The position numbers and the translations under genes were made by a program. A DNA stretch of 35,257 nucleotides from a virus, in IMG/VR virus record IMGVR_UViG_3300045950_000060, positions 1-35,257 of that record. The stretch is one strand, 5' to 3'. The notes under the pieces were generated by a model, which was not told the DNA's origin, made no database searches, and saw nothing but the letters and a program-made list of their open reading frames with translations. This document shows, piece by piece, positions 19,963-28,374 of the stretch (position 1 is its first letter; each line of letters opens with the position of its first letter).

Positions 19963-21078
19963 ATGAGCAAGGGTATTAAGGGGAACTGGATTGAAATCTT
20001 CCGCGCCGGGACGCATGTGGACAGCGAGGGAAGGACCCGCGAATGGGCTGAAGCGGACCTGGACGCCATCGTAAATAAGTATGATCCCTCCCGCCACGAA
20101 GCCCCCATCGTGGTTGGCCACCCGAAGGATAACTCCCCCGCCTTCGGCTGGGTCGAGGGACTCAAGCGGGTTGGGAAGAGCCTGCATGCCAAATTTAAGC
20201 AGGTTCTTCCCGAGTTTGAGGAAGCTGTTAAAGAGGGTCGATATAAAAAACGGAGCATTTCCCTGTATCCTGACCTGACCCTGCGTCACGTCGGGTTCCT
20301 CGGCGGGATGCCGCCGGCTGTTAAGGGGTTGGCGGACATCGCCTTCAATGAGAACGATGAAGCCGTCACGATTGAGTTCGGTGACTACCGGGTAAGCACT
20401 GTAGGTCGGATTATCCAGCGTCTGCGGGACTTCGTTATCGACAAGTTTGACCTAGAGACTGCCGACCGCATCGTCTCCCCCTGGGAGATCGAGCAACTGA
20501 CAGCCCCCCCGGAACCGGAAATTAGCGACAATGCTCCCCAGTCAGCATTTCAAGAGGAGGACGATATGAAAAATATCGAAGAACTTCAGGCCCAGCTCAC
20601 CGCCAAAGAGGCCGAGCTGGCCCAGTTTGCGGAGAAAGACCAGGCCAAGCAGGCCGAGATTGATGCCCTTAAGGCACAAATCACAAAAATTCAGGCCGAT
20701 AACCGCCGGGCCGAGTTTACCGCCTTCTGCGACCAGTTGAAGGCAGAGGGGAAACTGACCCCGGCGATGATCCCCCAGGTGCAAAATTTCATGGAGACAC
20801 TGCATGCCGCCGGCGAATATGAATTCGCCGAGGGCGACCAGACTGTCAAAAAGCCGGCCTTGGAAGCCTTCAAAGAGTTCCTCCAAAAGCTTCCCAGGCA
20901 GGTGGAATTCGGCGAGCACGCCACGAGGGGGAAGGCTGGTGGTGGCCAGGTAGATTTAGATGATCCGCAGGCCATCGCCAAGGCTGCAGCCGAGTACAAA
21001 GAAACTGAAGAAAAAGCCGGCCGGACAATTAGCATCACCGAGGCCGTCAAACATGTCACTCAAGGAGGTACCCAATGA
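19963..21078 (+). CDS. Mu I-like prohead protease with C-terminal scaffold
   Basis: This 371-residue protein has an N-terminal protease domain of the Mu gpI family (about 1-150). It shows IEIFRAGTHVDSEGRTREWA, the EAPIVVGHPKDNSPAFGWVE block (His in VGHP) and YKKRSISLYPDLTLRHVGFL (Ser in KKRSIS). The conserved H and S are the likely catalytic pair of this serine protease. Residues 202-371 are a charged coiled coil (ELQAQLTAKEAELAQF) that can be made separately as scaffold. It cuts scaffold and capsid during prohead maturation. Confidence 0.9.
   Translation: MSKGIKGNWIEIFRAGTHVDSEGRTREWAEADLDAIVNKYDPSRHEAPIVVGHPKDNSPAFGWVEGLKRVGKSLHAKFKQVLPEFEEAVKEGRYKKRSISLYPDLTLRHVGFLGGMPPAVKGLADIAFNENDEAVTIEFGDYRVSTVGRIIQRLRDFVIDKFDLETADRIVSPWEIEQLTAPPEPEISDNAPQSAFQEEDDMKNIEELQAQLTAKEAELAQFAEKDQAKQAEIDALKAQITKIQADNRRAEFTAFCDQLKAEGKLTPAMIPQVQNFMETLHAAGEYEFAEGDQTVKKPALEAFKEFLQKLPRQVEFGEHATRGKAGGGQVDLDDPQAIAKAAAEYKETEEKAGRTISITEAVKHVTQGGTQ
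20566..21078 (+). CDS. Nested in-frame scaffold protein (Mu Z-like)
   Basis: An ATG at residue 202 of the protease gene follows GAGGAGGACGAT, a near-ideal ribosome site, and would give a 170-residue product identical to the C-terminal part of the protease. Mu makes its scaffold Z from an internal start in gene I in the same way, so the scaffold here is probably made in excess over the protease. The long coiled coil suits a scaffold. Confidence 0.75.
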   Translation: MKNIEELQAQLTAKEAELAQFAEKDQAKQAEIDALKAQITKIQADNRRAEFTAFCDQLKAEGKLTPAMIPQVQNFMETLHAAGEYEFAEGDQTVKKPALEAFKEFLQKLPRQVEFGEHATRGKAGGGQVDLDDPQAIAKAAAEYKETEEKAGRTISITEAVKHVTQGGTQ

Positions 21079-21494
21079 ACAATCCGGGACTGATCAAGAA
21101 TTTCAAAGCTGAGACTGCGGTAGCTGCCTACCGCATCGTCAAGTTCGGCGCCAGCGACGATACCGTCGCCCAGGCGGCCGCTAACACCGACGCCATGATG
21201 GGCGTCAACGGGGCGCTCGCCGGCGATGCAGGAAAAAGAGTGGACATTGTATTATCAGGCGTAGCCGAAGTAGAATACGGCGGTAACATAACACGCGGCG
21301 ACCTGCTCACCGCCGATGCCAACGGTCGGGCCGTTGCCGTTACGCGCCATACCCATACTGAAAATACCGCCGGCGCTTATACCCAGAACGCCACCACCGC
21401 TGCGGCAGGTAATGTCCGCGTCATCGGCGTGGCAATGGTTTCCGGTGTCCTGGGGGATATCGGCTCTGTCAACATTTCACCGTCGTTTGCGTAA
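21075..21494 (+). CDS. Capsid decoration/cement protein (DUF2190-like)
   Basis: This 139-residue protein starts with ATGA overlap to the gene before it, behind GGAGG. The small beta fold, rich in Ala, Gly and Val (YRIVKFGASDDTVAQAA, VLSGVAEVEYGGNITRGDLL, VRVIGVAMVSGVLGDIGSV), is typical of DUF2190/cement proteins that stud the capsid. The Mu gene at this place is of unknown role. It stands directly before the major capsid gene, as usual. Confidence 0.8.
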   Translation: MNNPGLIKNFKAETAVAAYRIVKFGASDDTVAQAAANTDAMMGVNGALAGDAGKRVDIVLSGVAEVEYGGNITRGDLLTADANGRAVAVTRHTHTENTAGAYTQNATTAAAGNVRVIGVAMVSGVLGDIGSVNISPSFA

Positions 21495-21522
21495 CGAATA
21501 AATTTAAACAGGAGGATTAAAC

Positions 21523-22452
21523 ATGCCCAATGCACCGTTTCCTATTCAACCGGAGCTGACCGCTATTGCCATCGGCTACCGGAACACCCGTCTCATTGCT
21601 GACGAGGTCCTTCCCCGCGTCCCTGTCGGTAAACAGGAGTTCAAGTACTTAAAGTACAACCTGGCCGACGGCTTCACTCTCCCCGACACCAAGGTTGGCC
21701 GGAAATCCAAGCCCAACGAGGTAGAGTTCTCGGCTACCGAACAAACAGACAGTGCCGAGGACTTCGGTCTCGACGATCCCATTCCGCAGGCGGACATTGA
21801 CAATGCGCCCCCCAACTATGATCCTGTCGGCCGGTCTGTAGAGGGAGTCACTGATCTGATTCTCCTTGACCGTGAAGTCAGGACTGCTAACCTGGTCTTT
21901 AACGCTGCCAACTATGGCGCTGCCAACAAGACCACTCTGTCAGGGACCAGCCAGTTCAATGATTTCGCTAACTCTGACCCTATCGCCACCATTATGAACG
22001 CCCTCGATGCCTGCATCATGCGGCCCAACATAATGACCATTGGCCGGGCGGCTTTCTCTACCCTGGTCCGCCACCCGAAGATTGTCAAGGCTGTCCTTGG
22101 TAACTCCGGCGATTCCGGCATCGCCCGGCGGCGGGATTTGGCCGAGTTATTTGAGCTTGAAGACGTTCTCGTCGGCGAGGCTTTCCTGAACACTGCCAGG
22201 AAAGGGCAGCCGGTCGCCCTCTCCAGGGTCTGGGGTAAACACATCTCCCTCCTTTACCGCGACAAAAACGCCGATACCCGTGGAAGGGTAACCTTCGGTT
22301 TTACCGCCCAGTGGGGCAACCGCGTCGCCGGGGCTCAACCCGATGGTGACATCGGCCTGCGCGGCGGTCAGCGTGTTCGGGTTGGCGAAAGTGTGAAGGA
22401 ACTCATTGTCGCTCCTGATGTGGGCTACTTCATCCAGAACGCAATAGCGTAA
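21523..22452 (+). CDS. Major capsid protein
   Basis: This 309-residue protein begins PNAPFPIQPELTAIAIGYRN and contains LIADEVLPRVPVGKQEFKYL, the N-terminal pattern of many phage major capsid proteins. A segment near ILLDREVRTANLVFNAANYG and the APDVGYFIQNAI C-terminus also fit. An HK97-like fold is expected. Several hundred copies form the shell after protease maturation. Strong AGGAGG site. A hairpin stands directly after the gene. Confidence 0.88.
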   Translation: MPNAPFPIQPELTAIAIGYRNTRLIADEVLPRVPVGKQEFKYLKYNLADGFTLPDTKVGRKSKPNEVEFSATEQTDSAEDFGLDDPIPQADIDNAPPNYDPVGRSVEGVTDLILLDREVRTANLVFNAANYGAANKTTLSGTSQFNDFANSDPIATIMNALDACIMRPNIMTIGRAAFSTLVRHPKIVKAVLGNSGDSGIARRRDLAELFELEDVLVGEAFLNTARKGQPVALSRVWGKHISLLYRDKNADTRGRVTFGFTAQWGNRVAGAQPDGDIGLRGGQRVRVGESVKELIVAPDVGYFIQNAIA

Positions 22453-22484
22453 GACAACCATCGGCCATATCCGGCCTAAGCTAA

Positions 22485-22519
22485 AGGGACCGTGGAGCCT
22501 AACCGGCAACATGGTCCCT
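22485..22519 (+). other. Hairpin after the capsid gene
   Basis: AGGGACC (22485-22491) pairs with GGTCCCT (22513-22519) around a 21-nt loop. No T-run follows, so it is not a plain terminator. It may protect the 3' end of capsid mRNA or lessen read-through to the connector genes. Confidence 0.5.
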
Positions 22520-22544
22520 ATATCAAAAAAAAGGAGGCTTACCC

Positions 22545-22835
22545 ATGCCGAAATACCCTGTCCTTGAACCGTTGGAGCATGACCAAAAACCCTATGTCCC
22601 CGGTTCTGCCGTAGAATTGACCGAAGAGCAGGCGGCCCCGCTGCTGGCTGTTAAGGTCATCGGTGAGCCGGTGGCTGATAGCACTCCTGCCCGGCCCAAT
22701 GTAGCGGAGACCATCAAGTTAGTCGAGGCTGCCGAGAACCTGGAGGAGTTGGACAAACTCGCCGCCGGCGAAGATCGCAAAACTGTCCTTGAAGCGATTG
22801 AAAAGCGCCGGGCCGCCTTGAGTGAGGCGAAGTAA
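22545..22835 (+). CDS. Small head-associated protein (Mu gp35-like position)
   Basis: This 96-residue protein starts at ATG behind AAGGAGG. The N-terminal part (VLEPLEHDQKPYVPGSAVEL, EEQAAPLLAVKVI) is a small beta unit common in genes between capsid and connector genes in Mu-like phages. The C-terminal half is a helical bundle (AENLEELDKLAAGEDRKTVL). Precise role unknown. Confidence 0.75.
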   Translation: MPKYPVLEPLEHDQKPYVPGSAVELTEEQAAPLLAVKVIGEPVADSTPARPNVAETIKLVEAAENLEELDKLAAGEDRKTVLEAIEKRRAALSEAK

Positions 22836-22838
22836 GCC

Positions 22839-23276
22839 ATGCCTTACTGCACCCTGACAGACCTTAAGAACGCCATCCCGGAGGAGACCCTTGCCCTTCT
22901 CACTAACGATTCCAGCACGCCCACCACAGTTGTTGATGCGGTGGTCAATGCAGCGATTGCCGACGGCGATGATGTGATCGACGGTTACTTGCGTGGCAGG
23001 CATACCCTGCCTCTAGCCGTCACCCCTAAGTTGATCCGCCGGCTCTCGGTTAACCTGGCTATCTATAATATCTACACCCGCCGGCCCGAGGTCGAACCAC
23101 CCCAGAACGTGAAAGACCGCCACGAGGCGGCCCTGAAACTATTGGAGAAAATCCAGAAGGGCGAAGTTGCCCTTGGTATTGAAACCGGCAGCGCTCCGCC
23201 ATCGCCGGCGGAATATAAGACTAACAAGACCAGTGCTGACCGGTTCTTTAATAAAGACATGCTTGACCGGTATTAA
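22839..23276 (+). CDS. Head-tail connector protein (DUF1320, Mu gp36-like)
   Basis: This 145-residue protein begins MPYCTLTDLKNAIPEETLAL, then VVNAAIADGDDVIDGYLRGR and PKLIRRLSVNLAIYNIYTRR, the DUF1320 pattern. Related connectors form a ring beneath the portal. The C-terminal tail is polar and probably disordered until assembly. It is packed 3 bp after the gene before it. Confidence 0.9.
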   Translation: MPYCTLTDLKNAIPEETLALLTNDSSTPTTVVDAVVNAAIADGDDVIDGYLRGRHTLPLAVTPKLIRRLSVNLAIYNIYTRRPEVEPPQNVKDRHEAALKLLEKIQKGEVALGIETGSAPPSPAEYKTNKTSADRFFNKDMLDRY

Positions 23277-23287
23277 GGGGTGATTTT

Positions 23288-23770
23288 GTGCTGATCACAG
23301 AAATTGAGGATGCCTTGATCGCCCGCCTGAAGAGCAAGGTCCCACAGCTCCAGGTAGATTCCTTCCCGGACAAGCCGTCTGAGTTCCGCCTTCTACACCC
23401 GAAAGGGGCGATACTCGTGCGATACCAAGGCTCGAAATACTCTGAGCCGCAAACAATGGGAGCCGTGGTGCAGGGTCGGGCCGTCGAGTTTGACATTATT
23501 TTAGTTATGCGGAACCTCCGGGATCATGCCGGTATCTACGCACACCTGGACGCCGTACGGCTGGCCCTGACCGGTTATCGGGTACCGGGATGCGAAAAGT
23601 TTTATCTTACCCGCGAGGAATTCATCGACGAAACTGACGGCATCTGGCAGTACGGTATCAGAGTAGCCACCGAACTCCCCAATGTGGAACTGCCGGAGGA
23701 CGAGGTGCTGCCGTTGCTTAAGAAGGCCACAGCTACAGACCAATACGGAACTGCGGAGGTAATCAAATGA
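23288..23770 (+). CDS. Head-tail joining protein (DUF1834, Mu gp37-like)
   Basis: This 160-residue protein starts at GTG behind AAGGGG. The N-terminal part (LITEIEDALIARLKSKVP) and core (VQGRAVEFDIILVMRNLRDH, GIYAHLDAVRLALTGYRVPG) follow the DUF1834 pattern. The DETDGIWQYGIRVATELPNV ending also fits. It is expected at the tail terminus or neck. Its stop overlaps the next start (ATGA). Confidence 0.88.
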   Translation: MLITEIEDALIARLKSKVPQLQVDSFPDKPSEFRLLHPKGAILVRYQGSKYSEPQTMGAVVQGRAVEFDIILVMRNLRDHAGIYAHLDAVRLALTGYRVPGCEKFYLTREEFIDETDGIWQYGIRVATELPNVELPEDEVLPLLKKATATDQYGTAEVIK

Positions 23771-23988
23771 GTGAAAAGCTTTACAAATACAACGGCCCTG
23801 TGACAAGTGTTAACCTGGGTAACGGTGAAGGCGTTACTTTAACCCCCGGCCAGGAAGTGACACTGCCAGCCGACGATGAGTATGTTAAAACTCTGGTCGC
23901 CCTGAACCGACTGACAGAAGTCCCGAAAAAGACCCAGGCCGGGAAAAACAGGGCAACCGTAAGTGAGGAGGTTAACAATGCCAGCTAA
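23767..23988 (+). CDS. Small tail-associated protein (Mu gp38-like position)
   Basis: This 73-residue beta protein (YKYNGPVTSVNLGNGEGVTL, GQEVTLPADDEYVKTLVALN) is followed by a basic tail. It sits between the joining protein and the sheath, where Mu has gp38 (DUF2635), and may be its counterpart. Its last codons overlap the start of the sheath gene. Function unknown. Confidence 0.7.
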   Translation: MSEKLYKYNGPVTSVNLGNGEGVTLTPGQEVTLPADDEYVKTLVALNRLTEVPKKTQAGKNRATVSEEVNNAS

Positions 23989-25426
23989 TTTTTTGCATGG
24001 TGTGGAAACGATTCAGATAACTACCGGCGCGCGCCCCATCACCGGCGTTAAGAGCGCCGTCATAGGCATCATCGGCACCGCGCCTATATTCGACTGTGCT
24101 ACTGCTGACCAGACCAAGAATGTGCCGGTCCAGATACTGTCCGCCACGGACGCGGCGAAATACGCCGGTAAGGACCGCACCGGTTTCACCATCCCCCAGG
24201 CTCTTGATGCCATCTTCACCCAGGGAAATGGCCCCATCGTCATCATGATCAATGTCTTGGACCCCGCCGTCCACAAAACTAACGTGGCGAGTGAGGTCAA
24301 GGCTCTCGGTAGCGACGATAAACTCACCCTGGCCCACCCTGGTGTGGCCAGCGTCGTAGTAAAAAACCAGGCCGGCACCACCACTTATGTGCTGAATACT
24401 GACTACACTCTGGATGCTGCCAACGGGGTCATCACCCGGATTACCGCTGGCACTATTACCGCCGGCCAAACGCTCAATGTCGCTTATGACTGGGCTGACC
24501 CCTCCAAGGTGCTGGCGGCCGACATTATTGGCACCACTGATGGAAGCGGTAACCGGACCGGCCTCAAGGCATTCCAGGACTGCTATGCTAAGTTCGGTTT
24601 CTATCCGAAGATGCTCATTGCCCCCGGTTTTTCTACACTCACCGGGGTACTGACCGAGATGGATAGCATTGCTGCAAAAGTCCGGGCGATGGCCCTGGTG
24701 GACTTCGCGAGCGGCACCACCGTAAGCCAGGCGATTACCGCGCGGGGCGCCGGCGGGTCCATGAACACGAGCAGTAAACGGGTACTCCCGTGCTATCCTT
24801 ACGTGAAACGGCTCAACCCCTCTACAAATGCGGAGGAGCTTGTCCCGTACAGTTCCTATGTGGCCGGGGCGATCGCCGCCAAAGATAATGACAAGGGTTA
24901 CTGGTGGAGTCCTTCCAATACCGAGATCAAGGGTATCACCGGCGTGGAACGGCAGCTTACCGCTGTAGTCAATGACCCTAACAGTGAGGTAAACCAACTC
25001 AACAGCAACGGTATTATGACCGTATTCAACAGCTTTGGGACCGGGTTCCGGACCTGGGGGAACCGATCGGCGGCCTACCCGACCTACACCACGCCGGATA
25101 ACTTCATCTGTGTGCAGCGGACGGCCGATATTATCCACGAGTCGGTGGAATATGCCATGCTCCAGTTCCTGGACTTCCCTATCAATAACGCCCTGATCGA
25201 TAGCGTTACGGAGTCTGTCAACTCTTTCATCCGTACCCTCATCGGCCGGGGGGCGCTTATTGACGGTAAGTGTATATATGACCCGGCTAAAAACCCGACC
25301 ACGGAGATTTCCGCCGGGCACCTCACCTTTAACCTGGAATTCATGCCGCCAGTGCCGGCCGAGCGGATCACCTTTGAAAGCTACATCAATATTAACCTGC
25401 TCAAGAAACTGGCTGGCGGCCAGTAA
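23978..25426 (+). CDS. Tail sheath protein (Mu L-like)
   Basis: This protein has 482 residues from ATG 23978 behind GAGGAGG; an upstream in-frame GTG lies within that site. Sheath signatures are FLHGVETIQITTGARPITGV, KSAVIGIIGTAPIF, the ALDAIFTQGNGPIVIMINVL block, and near the end YAMLQFLDFPINNALIDSV with VPAERITFESYININLLKKL. The subunits form the contractile sheath around the tube and drive it into the cell. It is the largest structural gene besides the tape measure and fibre. Confidence 0.94.
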   Translation: MPANFLHGVETIQITTGARPITGVKSAVIGIIGTAPIFDCATADQTKNVPVQILSATDAAKYAGKDRTGFTIPQALDAIFTQGNGPIVIMINVLDPAVHKTNVASEVKALGSDDKLTLAHPGVASVVVKNQAGTTTYVLNTDYTLDAANGVITRITAGTITAGQTLNVAYDWADPSKVLAADIIGTTDGSGNRTGLKAFQDCYAKFGFYPKMLIAPGFSTLTGVLTEMDSIAAKVRAMALVDFASGTTVSQAITARGAGGSMNTSSKRVLPCYPYVKRLNPSTNAEELVPYSSYVAGAIAAKDNDKGYWWSPSNTEIKGITGVERQLTAVVNDPNSEVNQLNSNGIMTVFNSFGTGFRTWGNRSAAYPTYTTPDNFICVQRTADIIHESVEYAMLQFLDFPINNALIDSVTESVNSFIRTLIGRGALIDGKCIYDPAKNPTTEISAGHLTFNLEFMPPVPAERITFESYININLLKKLAGGQ

Positions 25427-25439
25427 TGGAGGGTAGACA

Positions 25440-25961
25440 ATGCCAAAGATAGAGATTAACAGAGTCACCAACGCCAACGTCTATATGGATGGTAATAGCT
25501 TCCTGGGGCGCGCCGAAGAGATCACCCTTCCCCAGGTGAAACAGGTTATGGCGGAACACAAGGCCCTGGGCATGGTAGGCAAGGCCGAGTTTTTCAGCGG
25601 CATCGACAAGATGGAGACTAAAATCAAGTGGAATTCCTACTATTCCGACGTGCTGAAAAAAGCCGCCAACCCTGTTAAGGCAGTTCAGCTTCAGGCCAGG
25701 GCTTCGCTGGAGACCTATACCGGCCAGGGCCGCGTAAAAGAAGTACCGGTGGTTGTCCACTTGGCTGGCACGTTCAAGGAGTTCCCGCTGGGAGCGCTTA
25801 AGCAGCATGACAATGTGGAGCTGGAGACTACCATGAACGTGTACTATATCAAACTGGTAGTTGACGGCCAGGAGATCGTCGAGATTGATGTCCTTGGGAA
25901 TATCTATAAGGTCGACGGCGTGGATATTCTGGCAGACTATCGGAAGAATATCGGTGGCTAA
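25440..25961 (+). CDS. Tail tube protein (Mu M / P2 FII-like)
   Basis: This 173-residue protein begins MPKIEINRVTNANVYMDGNS, with EITLPQVKQVMAEHKALGMV and the ending NIYKVDGVDILADYRKNIGG, typical of P2 FII/Mu M tube proteins. These form stacked hexameric rings inside the sheath. It immediately follows the sheath gene. A strong GC hairpin lies just after its stop. Confidence 0.93.
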   Translation: MPKIEINRVTNANVYMDGNSFLGRAEEITLPQVKQVMAEHKALGMVGKAEFFSGIDKMETKIKWNSYYSDVLKKAANPVKAVQLQARASLETYTGQGRVKEVPVVVHLAGTFKEFPLGALKQHDNVELETTMNVYYIKLVVDGQEIVEIDVLGNIYKVDGVDILADYRKNIGG

Positions 25962-25967
25962 TTAATT

Positions 25968-25987
25968 GGGGCGGCGCTGCCCGCCCC
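25968..25987 (+). other. GC-rich hairpin after the tail tube gene
   Basis: GGGGCGG (25968-25974) pairs with CCGCCCC (25981-25987) around a 6-nt loop. No T-run follows. It resembles the hairpin after the capsid gene and may keep the abundant tube mRNA stable while lowering chaperone expression. Confidence 0.6.
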
Positions 25988-26016
25988 AGGTTATAAATTA
26001 AAAGGGGGATGCGAAA

Positions 26017-26340
26017 TTGAATATTGTAATAAAAAAGTCGGATAACCAGCTCCGGCCCAAAGAGATTGAAATCAGAGAACCCCTTATGGAGGACGTAATT
26101 CTCGCTGAACGTGTTACTGGTAAGACGGACGGCGTGGAATTCCAGCTTGCTCTTTTGTCCCAGGTAGGAACCTTTGACGGCCAGAAGCTGCCGATGGAGG
26201 AACTGCGGAGGCTGTCGATGAAGGATTTTTTATCTATTGCGGAACAATTGTTGGGTACGGATATTGCGGCACTCCTGAGGGAGTTGGTCGGGCAGTCCTC
26301 GGCCTCGTCCGCGACGGCGGATTCGGATACGAATCAGTAA
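26017..26340 (+). CDS. Tail assembly chaperone (Mu gp41 / P2 E-like)
   Basis: This 107-residue acidic helical protein starts at TTG behind AAGGGGG. The core (KEIEIREPLMEDVILAERVT, LRRLSMKDFLSIAEQLLG) is the usual one of tail tape-measure chaperones. A slippery T TTT TTA lies at 26226-26232 and an open -1 frame continues past the stop, so a longer form is probably made as well. The two products coat the tape measure while the tube assembles. Confidence 0.85.
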   Translation: MNIVIKKSDNQLRPKEIEIREPLMEDVILAERVTGKTDGVEFQLALLSQVGTFDGQKLPMEELRRLSMKDFLSIAEQLLGTDIAALLRELVGQSSASSATADSDTNQ

Positions 26341-26426
26341 AGAAAATGGCGGTAAGCGAGTTTGTTTACTGGCTCGGCCACTTAAACGATTATCTTAAAG
26401 AGGTGAAGCCTGATGATGGGGAGTAA
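26226..26426 (+). other. Programmed -1 frameshift site and E'-like extension
   Basis: In the chaperone frame, GAT TTT TTA forms the heptamer T TTT TTA. After a -1 slip the reading frame stays open from 26232 to the TAA at 26424-26426, adding 64 codons for a 136-residue product. The end of the extension (GFGYESVKKMAVSEFVYWLG) resembles the EF..WL motif of E' extensions in P2-like phages. The extension overlaps the tape-measure start. A later slip cannot be excluded, because the early part of the extension looks less protein-like. Confidence 0.65.
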
Positions 26427-28374
26427 CATGATCATCAGCCTGGTTATTCAGGCCATCAACAAGGCGGCCGGCCCGCTGTCAGCGGTAAACGCCCAGTTTA
26501 AAAAAATCGATGATACGGTCAAGGCGACTAATAAAAGGTTTGAGCACCTGAACAATATCGGCAACCGGCTGACTACCCTGGGCGCTGGCATGACCATCGC
26601 CGGCGGTGGGCTGGCATATTCCCTCGGCCTTACTGATGCTGTCCAGCAATCCCGGGAGGCGGAACACTCACTCCGGTCCCTGGGTAACGTCGGCAACCTG
26701 ACCGACCGGCAACTCAAAGAGATGCACAGCCGCATTCTTCAAACATCCCGTGCCACTAACCAGTACCAGCAGGACATTATCGCGGGCATGAATATCCTGG
26801 TGGCAGCCGGTCTTGATCCCCGTATTGCCACTGACTTTATGCCGGTTGTTGGCAAGACCGCCACCGCCACTGGTGCCATTGTCGACGATGTAGCCAAAAC
26901 CGCTTTTTCGGCATACGACAACCTGAAGGTGCCTATAAGCCAGCTCAGACAGGTGATGGACACCCTCACCCAGTCGGGAAAAGAAGGGCGTTTTGAGCTT
27001 AGGGACATGGCCACATATTTCCCGATGCTTACCGCCAACGCCCAGTCCCTGGGGATGAAAGGTGTTCCTGCTGTGGCCCAATTAGGAGCCGCCTTGCAGA
27101 TTGCCATGAAAGGAGCGTCCGACCCAAGTCAGGCGGCAACTAACTTCCAAAACTTTCTTCAAAAGATCACGAGTCGTGAGACCGTTCAGAACTTCAAGAA
27201 GTTCGGCGTGGACGTAAAGGCCGAAATGGAGAAAGCGCTTAAAAGTGGCGCTGACCCTATAGAGCATATGATGAAGGTCATAAAAAAAGTCACCGGCGGT
27301 GACAAGTTTAAACTCTCCCAGATCTTTGCCGACATGCAGGTGACCCAGTTCATTACTCCCATGATGCAGAATATGGAGGAATATAGGCGCATACGCGATA
27401 AGACCTTCAAGGCCACAGGGGTTGTGGATAAAGATTTTGAAAACATGATGAAAACCAATAAGGAGCAGATTAAGCAGTTCAAGATTAACCTTAGTACCCT
27501 GGCCATGCCGAAAATAAACCAGTTTTTCTCGGTGTTAAACAGCCTCTTGCAGAAACTAAACGGCAACTCAACCGCCCTCAAGTTGGTACTGGGTGGCGTG
27601 GTGGCACTGCTTATCGGCGGTACTACATTAGCTGGTCTTGGTTTGTTCCTTTCCTCCATCGCCAACGGAATTGTAGCGTTTCAGACCCTAAAAACTATGA
27701 TTCAGGGTTCCACAATAGCGACTAGAGTTTTTGGATTTGCGCTTCGATCTATCCCTATTCTTGCTATTGCCATGCTAATAATTGGTGCAGGGTATCTTAT
27801 TTATAAGCATTGGGATAAAATTTCAACTTGGCTCAAAAATAACTGGAAAAGCGTTCTTAAGGTGTTTCTCTGGGTAAACCCTATTTCCGCTCCTTTCATG
27901 CTTCTCCAGAAGCTTGTCAAGCAGGTGTTTGGCATCGACCTTTTCTCCGCCGGTCGCAAGATTTTGAGCACCCTGGTAGAGGGGATTAAGTCTTTTGCCA
28001 ACAAACCAGTTGAAACCCTTAAGGGAATCGTGCAAAAGATGAGGAATCTTCTGCCGTTCTCGCCGGCCAAGGAGGGGCCGTTCCGGGATCTGCACAAGAT
28101 TAAACTGGTGGAAACCATTGCCGCTGCCATCAAGCCCGGTCCACTTGTTTCCGCCATGCGCGGGGCGGTATCGGCTGCCGCCGGGGTTAGTGGCCCACGC
28201 CCGGCATTTGCCGGCGCCGGCGGGGTGGTACTTCATTACAGCCCAACAATTCATTTAAGCGGCGGTTCACCTGCTGTTAAAGATGATTTAATGGGAGTTT
28301 TAAGGCAGCATAAAGATGAATTACTCCGCCTGATTGAACAGGCGCAGGCCAAGAAAGCGCGGGTGAAATTCTAA
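26413..28374 (+). CDS. Tail tape measure protein
   Basis: This 653-residue protein starts at ATG 26413 behind GAGGTG; ATG 26428 is a possible alternative. The N-terminal half is a tape-measure domain (LTTLGAGMTIAGGGLAYSLG, ... REAEHSLRSLGNVGNLTDRQ, TQSGKEGRFELRDMATYFP). Two or three hydrophobic segments lie in the middle (LVLGGVVALLIGGTTLAGLG; IPILAIAMLIIGAGYLIY) and a Gly/Ala-rich part near the C-terminus. It sets tail length: at about 0.15 nm per residue a tail near 100 nm is expected. It probably also enters the host membrane on ejection. Confidence 0.92.
   Translation: MMGSNMIISLVIQAINKAAGPLSAVNAQFKKIDDTVKATNKRFEHLNNIGNRLTTLGAGMTIAGGGLAYSLGLTDAVQQSREAEHSLRSLGNVGNLTDRQLKEMHSRILQTSRATNQYQQDIIAGMNILVAAGLDPRIATDFMPVVGKTATATGAIVDDVAKTAFSAYDNLKVPISQLRQVMDTLTQSGKEGRFELRDMATYFPMLTANAQSLGMKGVPAVAQLGAALQIAMKGASDPSQAATNFQNFLQKITSRETVQNFKKFGVDVKAEMEKALKSGADPIEHMMKVIKKVTGGDKFKLSQIFADMQVTQFITPMMQNMEEYRRIRDKTFKATGVVDKDFENMMKTNKEQIKQFKINLSTLAMPKINQFFSVLNSLLQKLNGNSTALKLVLGGVVALLIGGTTLAGLGLFLSSIANGIVAFQTLKTMIQGSTIATRVFGFALRSIPILAIAMLIIGAGYLIYKHWDKISTWLKNNWKSVLKVFLWVNPISAPFMLLQKLVKQVFGIDLFSAGRKILSTLVEGIKSFANKPVETLKGIVQKMRNLLPFSPAKEGPFRDLHKIKLVETIAAAIKPGPLVSAMRGAVSAAAGVSGPRPAFAGAGGVVLHYSPTIHLSGGSPAVKDDLMGVLRQHKDELLRLIEQAQAKKARVKF

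Noticed and set aside
23972-25477. A 501-codon open frame on the - strand across the whole sheath gene
   Set aside because: It is the mirror of a clear sheath gene with GC-rich codons, lacks a ribosome site and shows no known protein motif.
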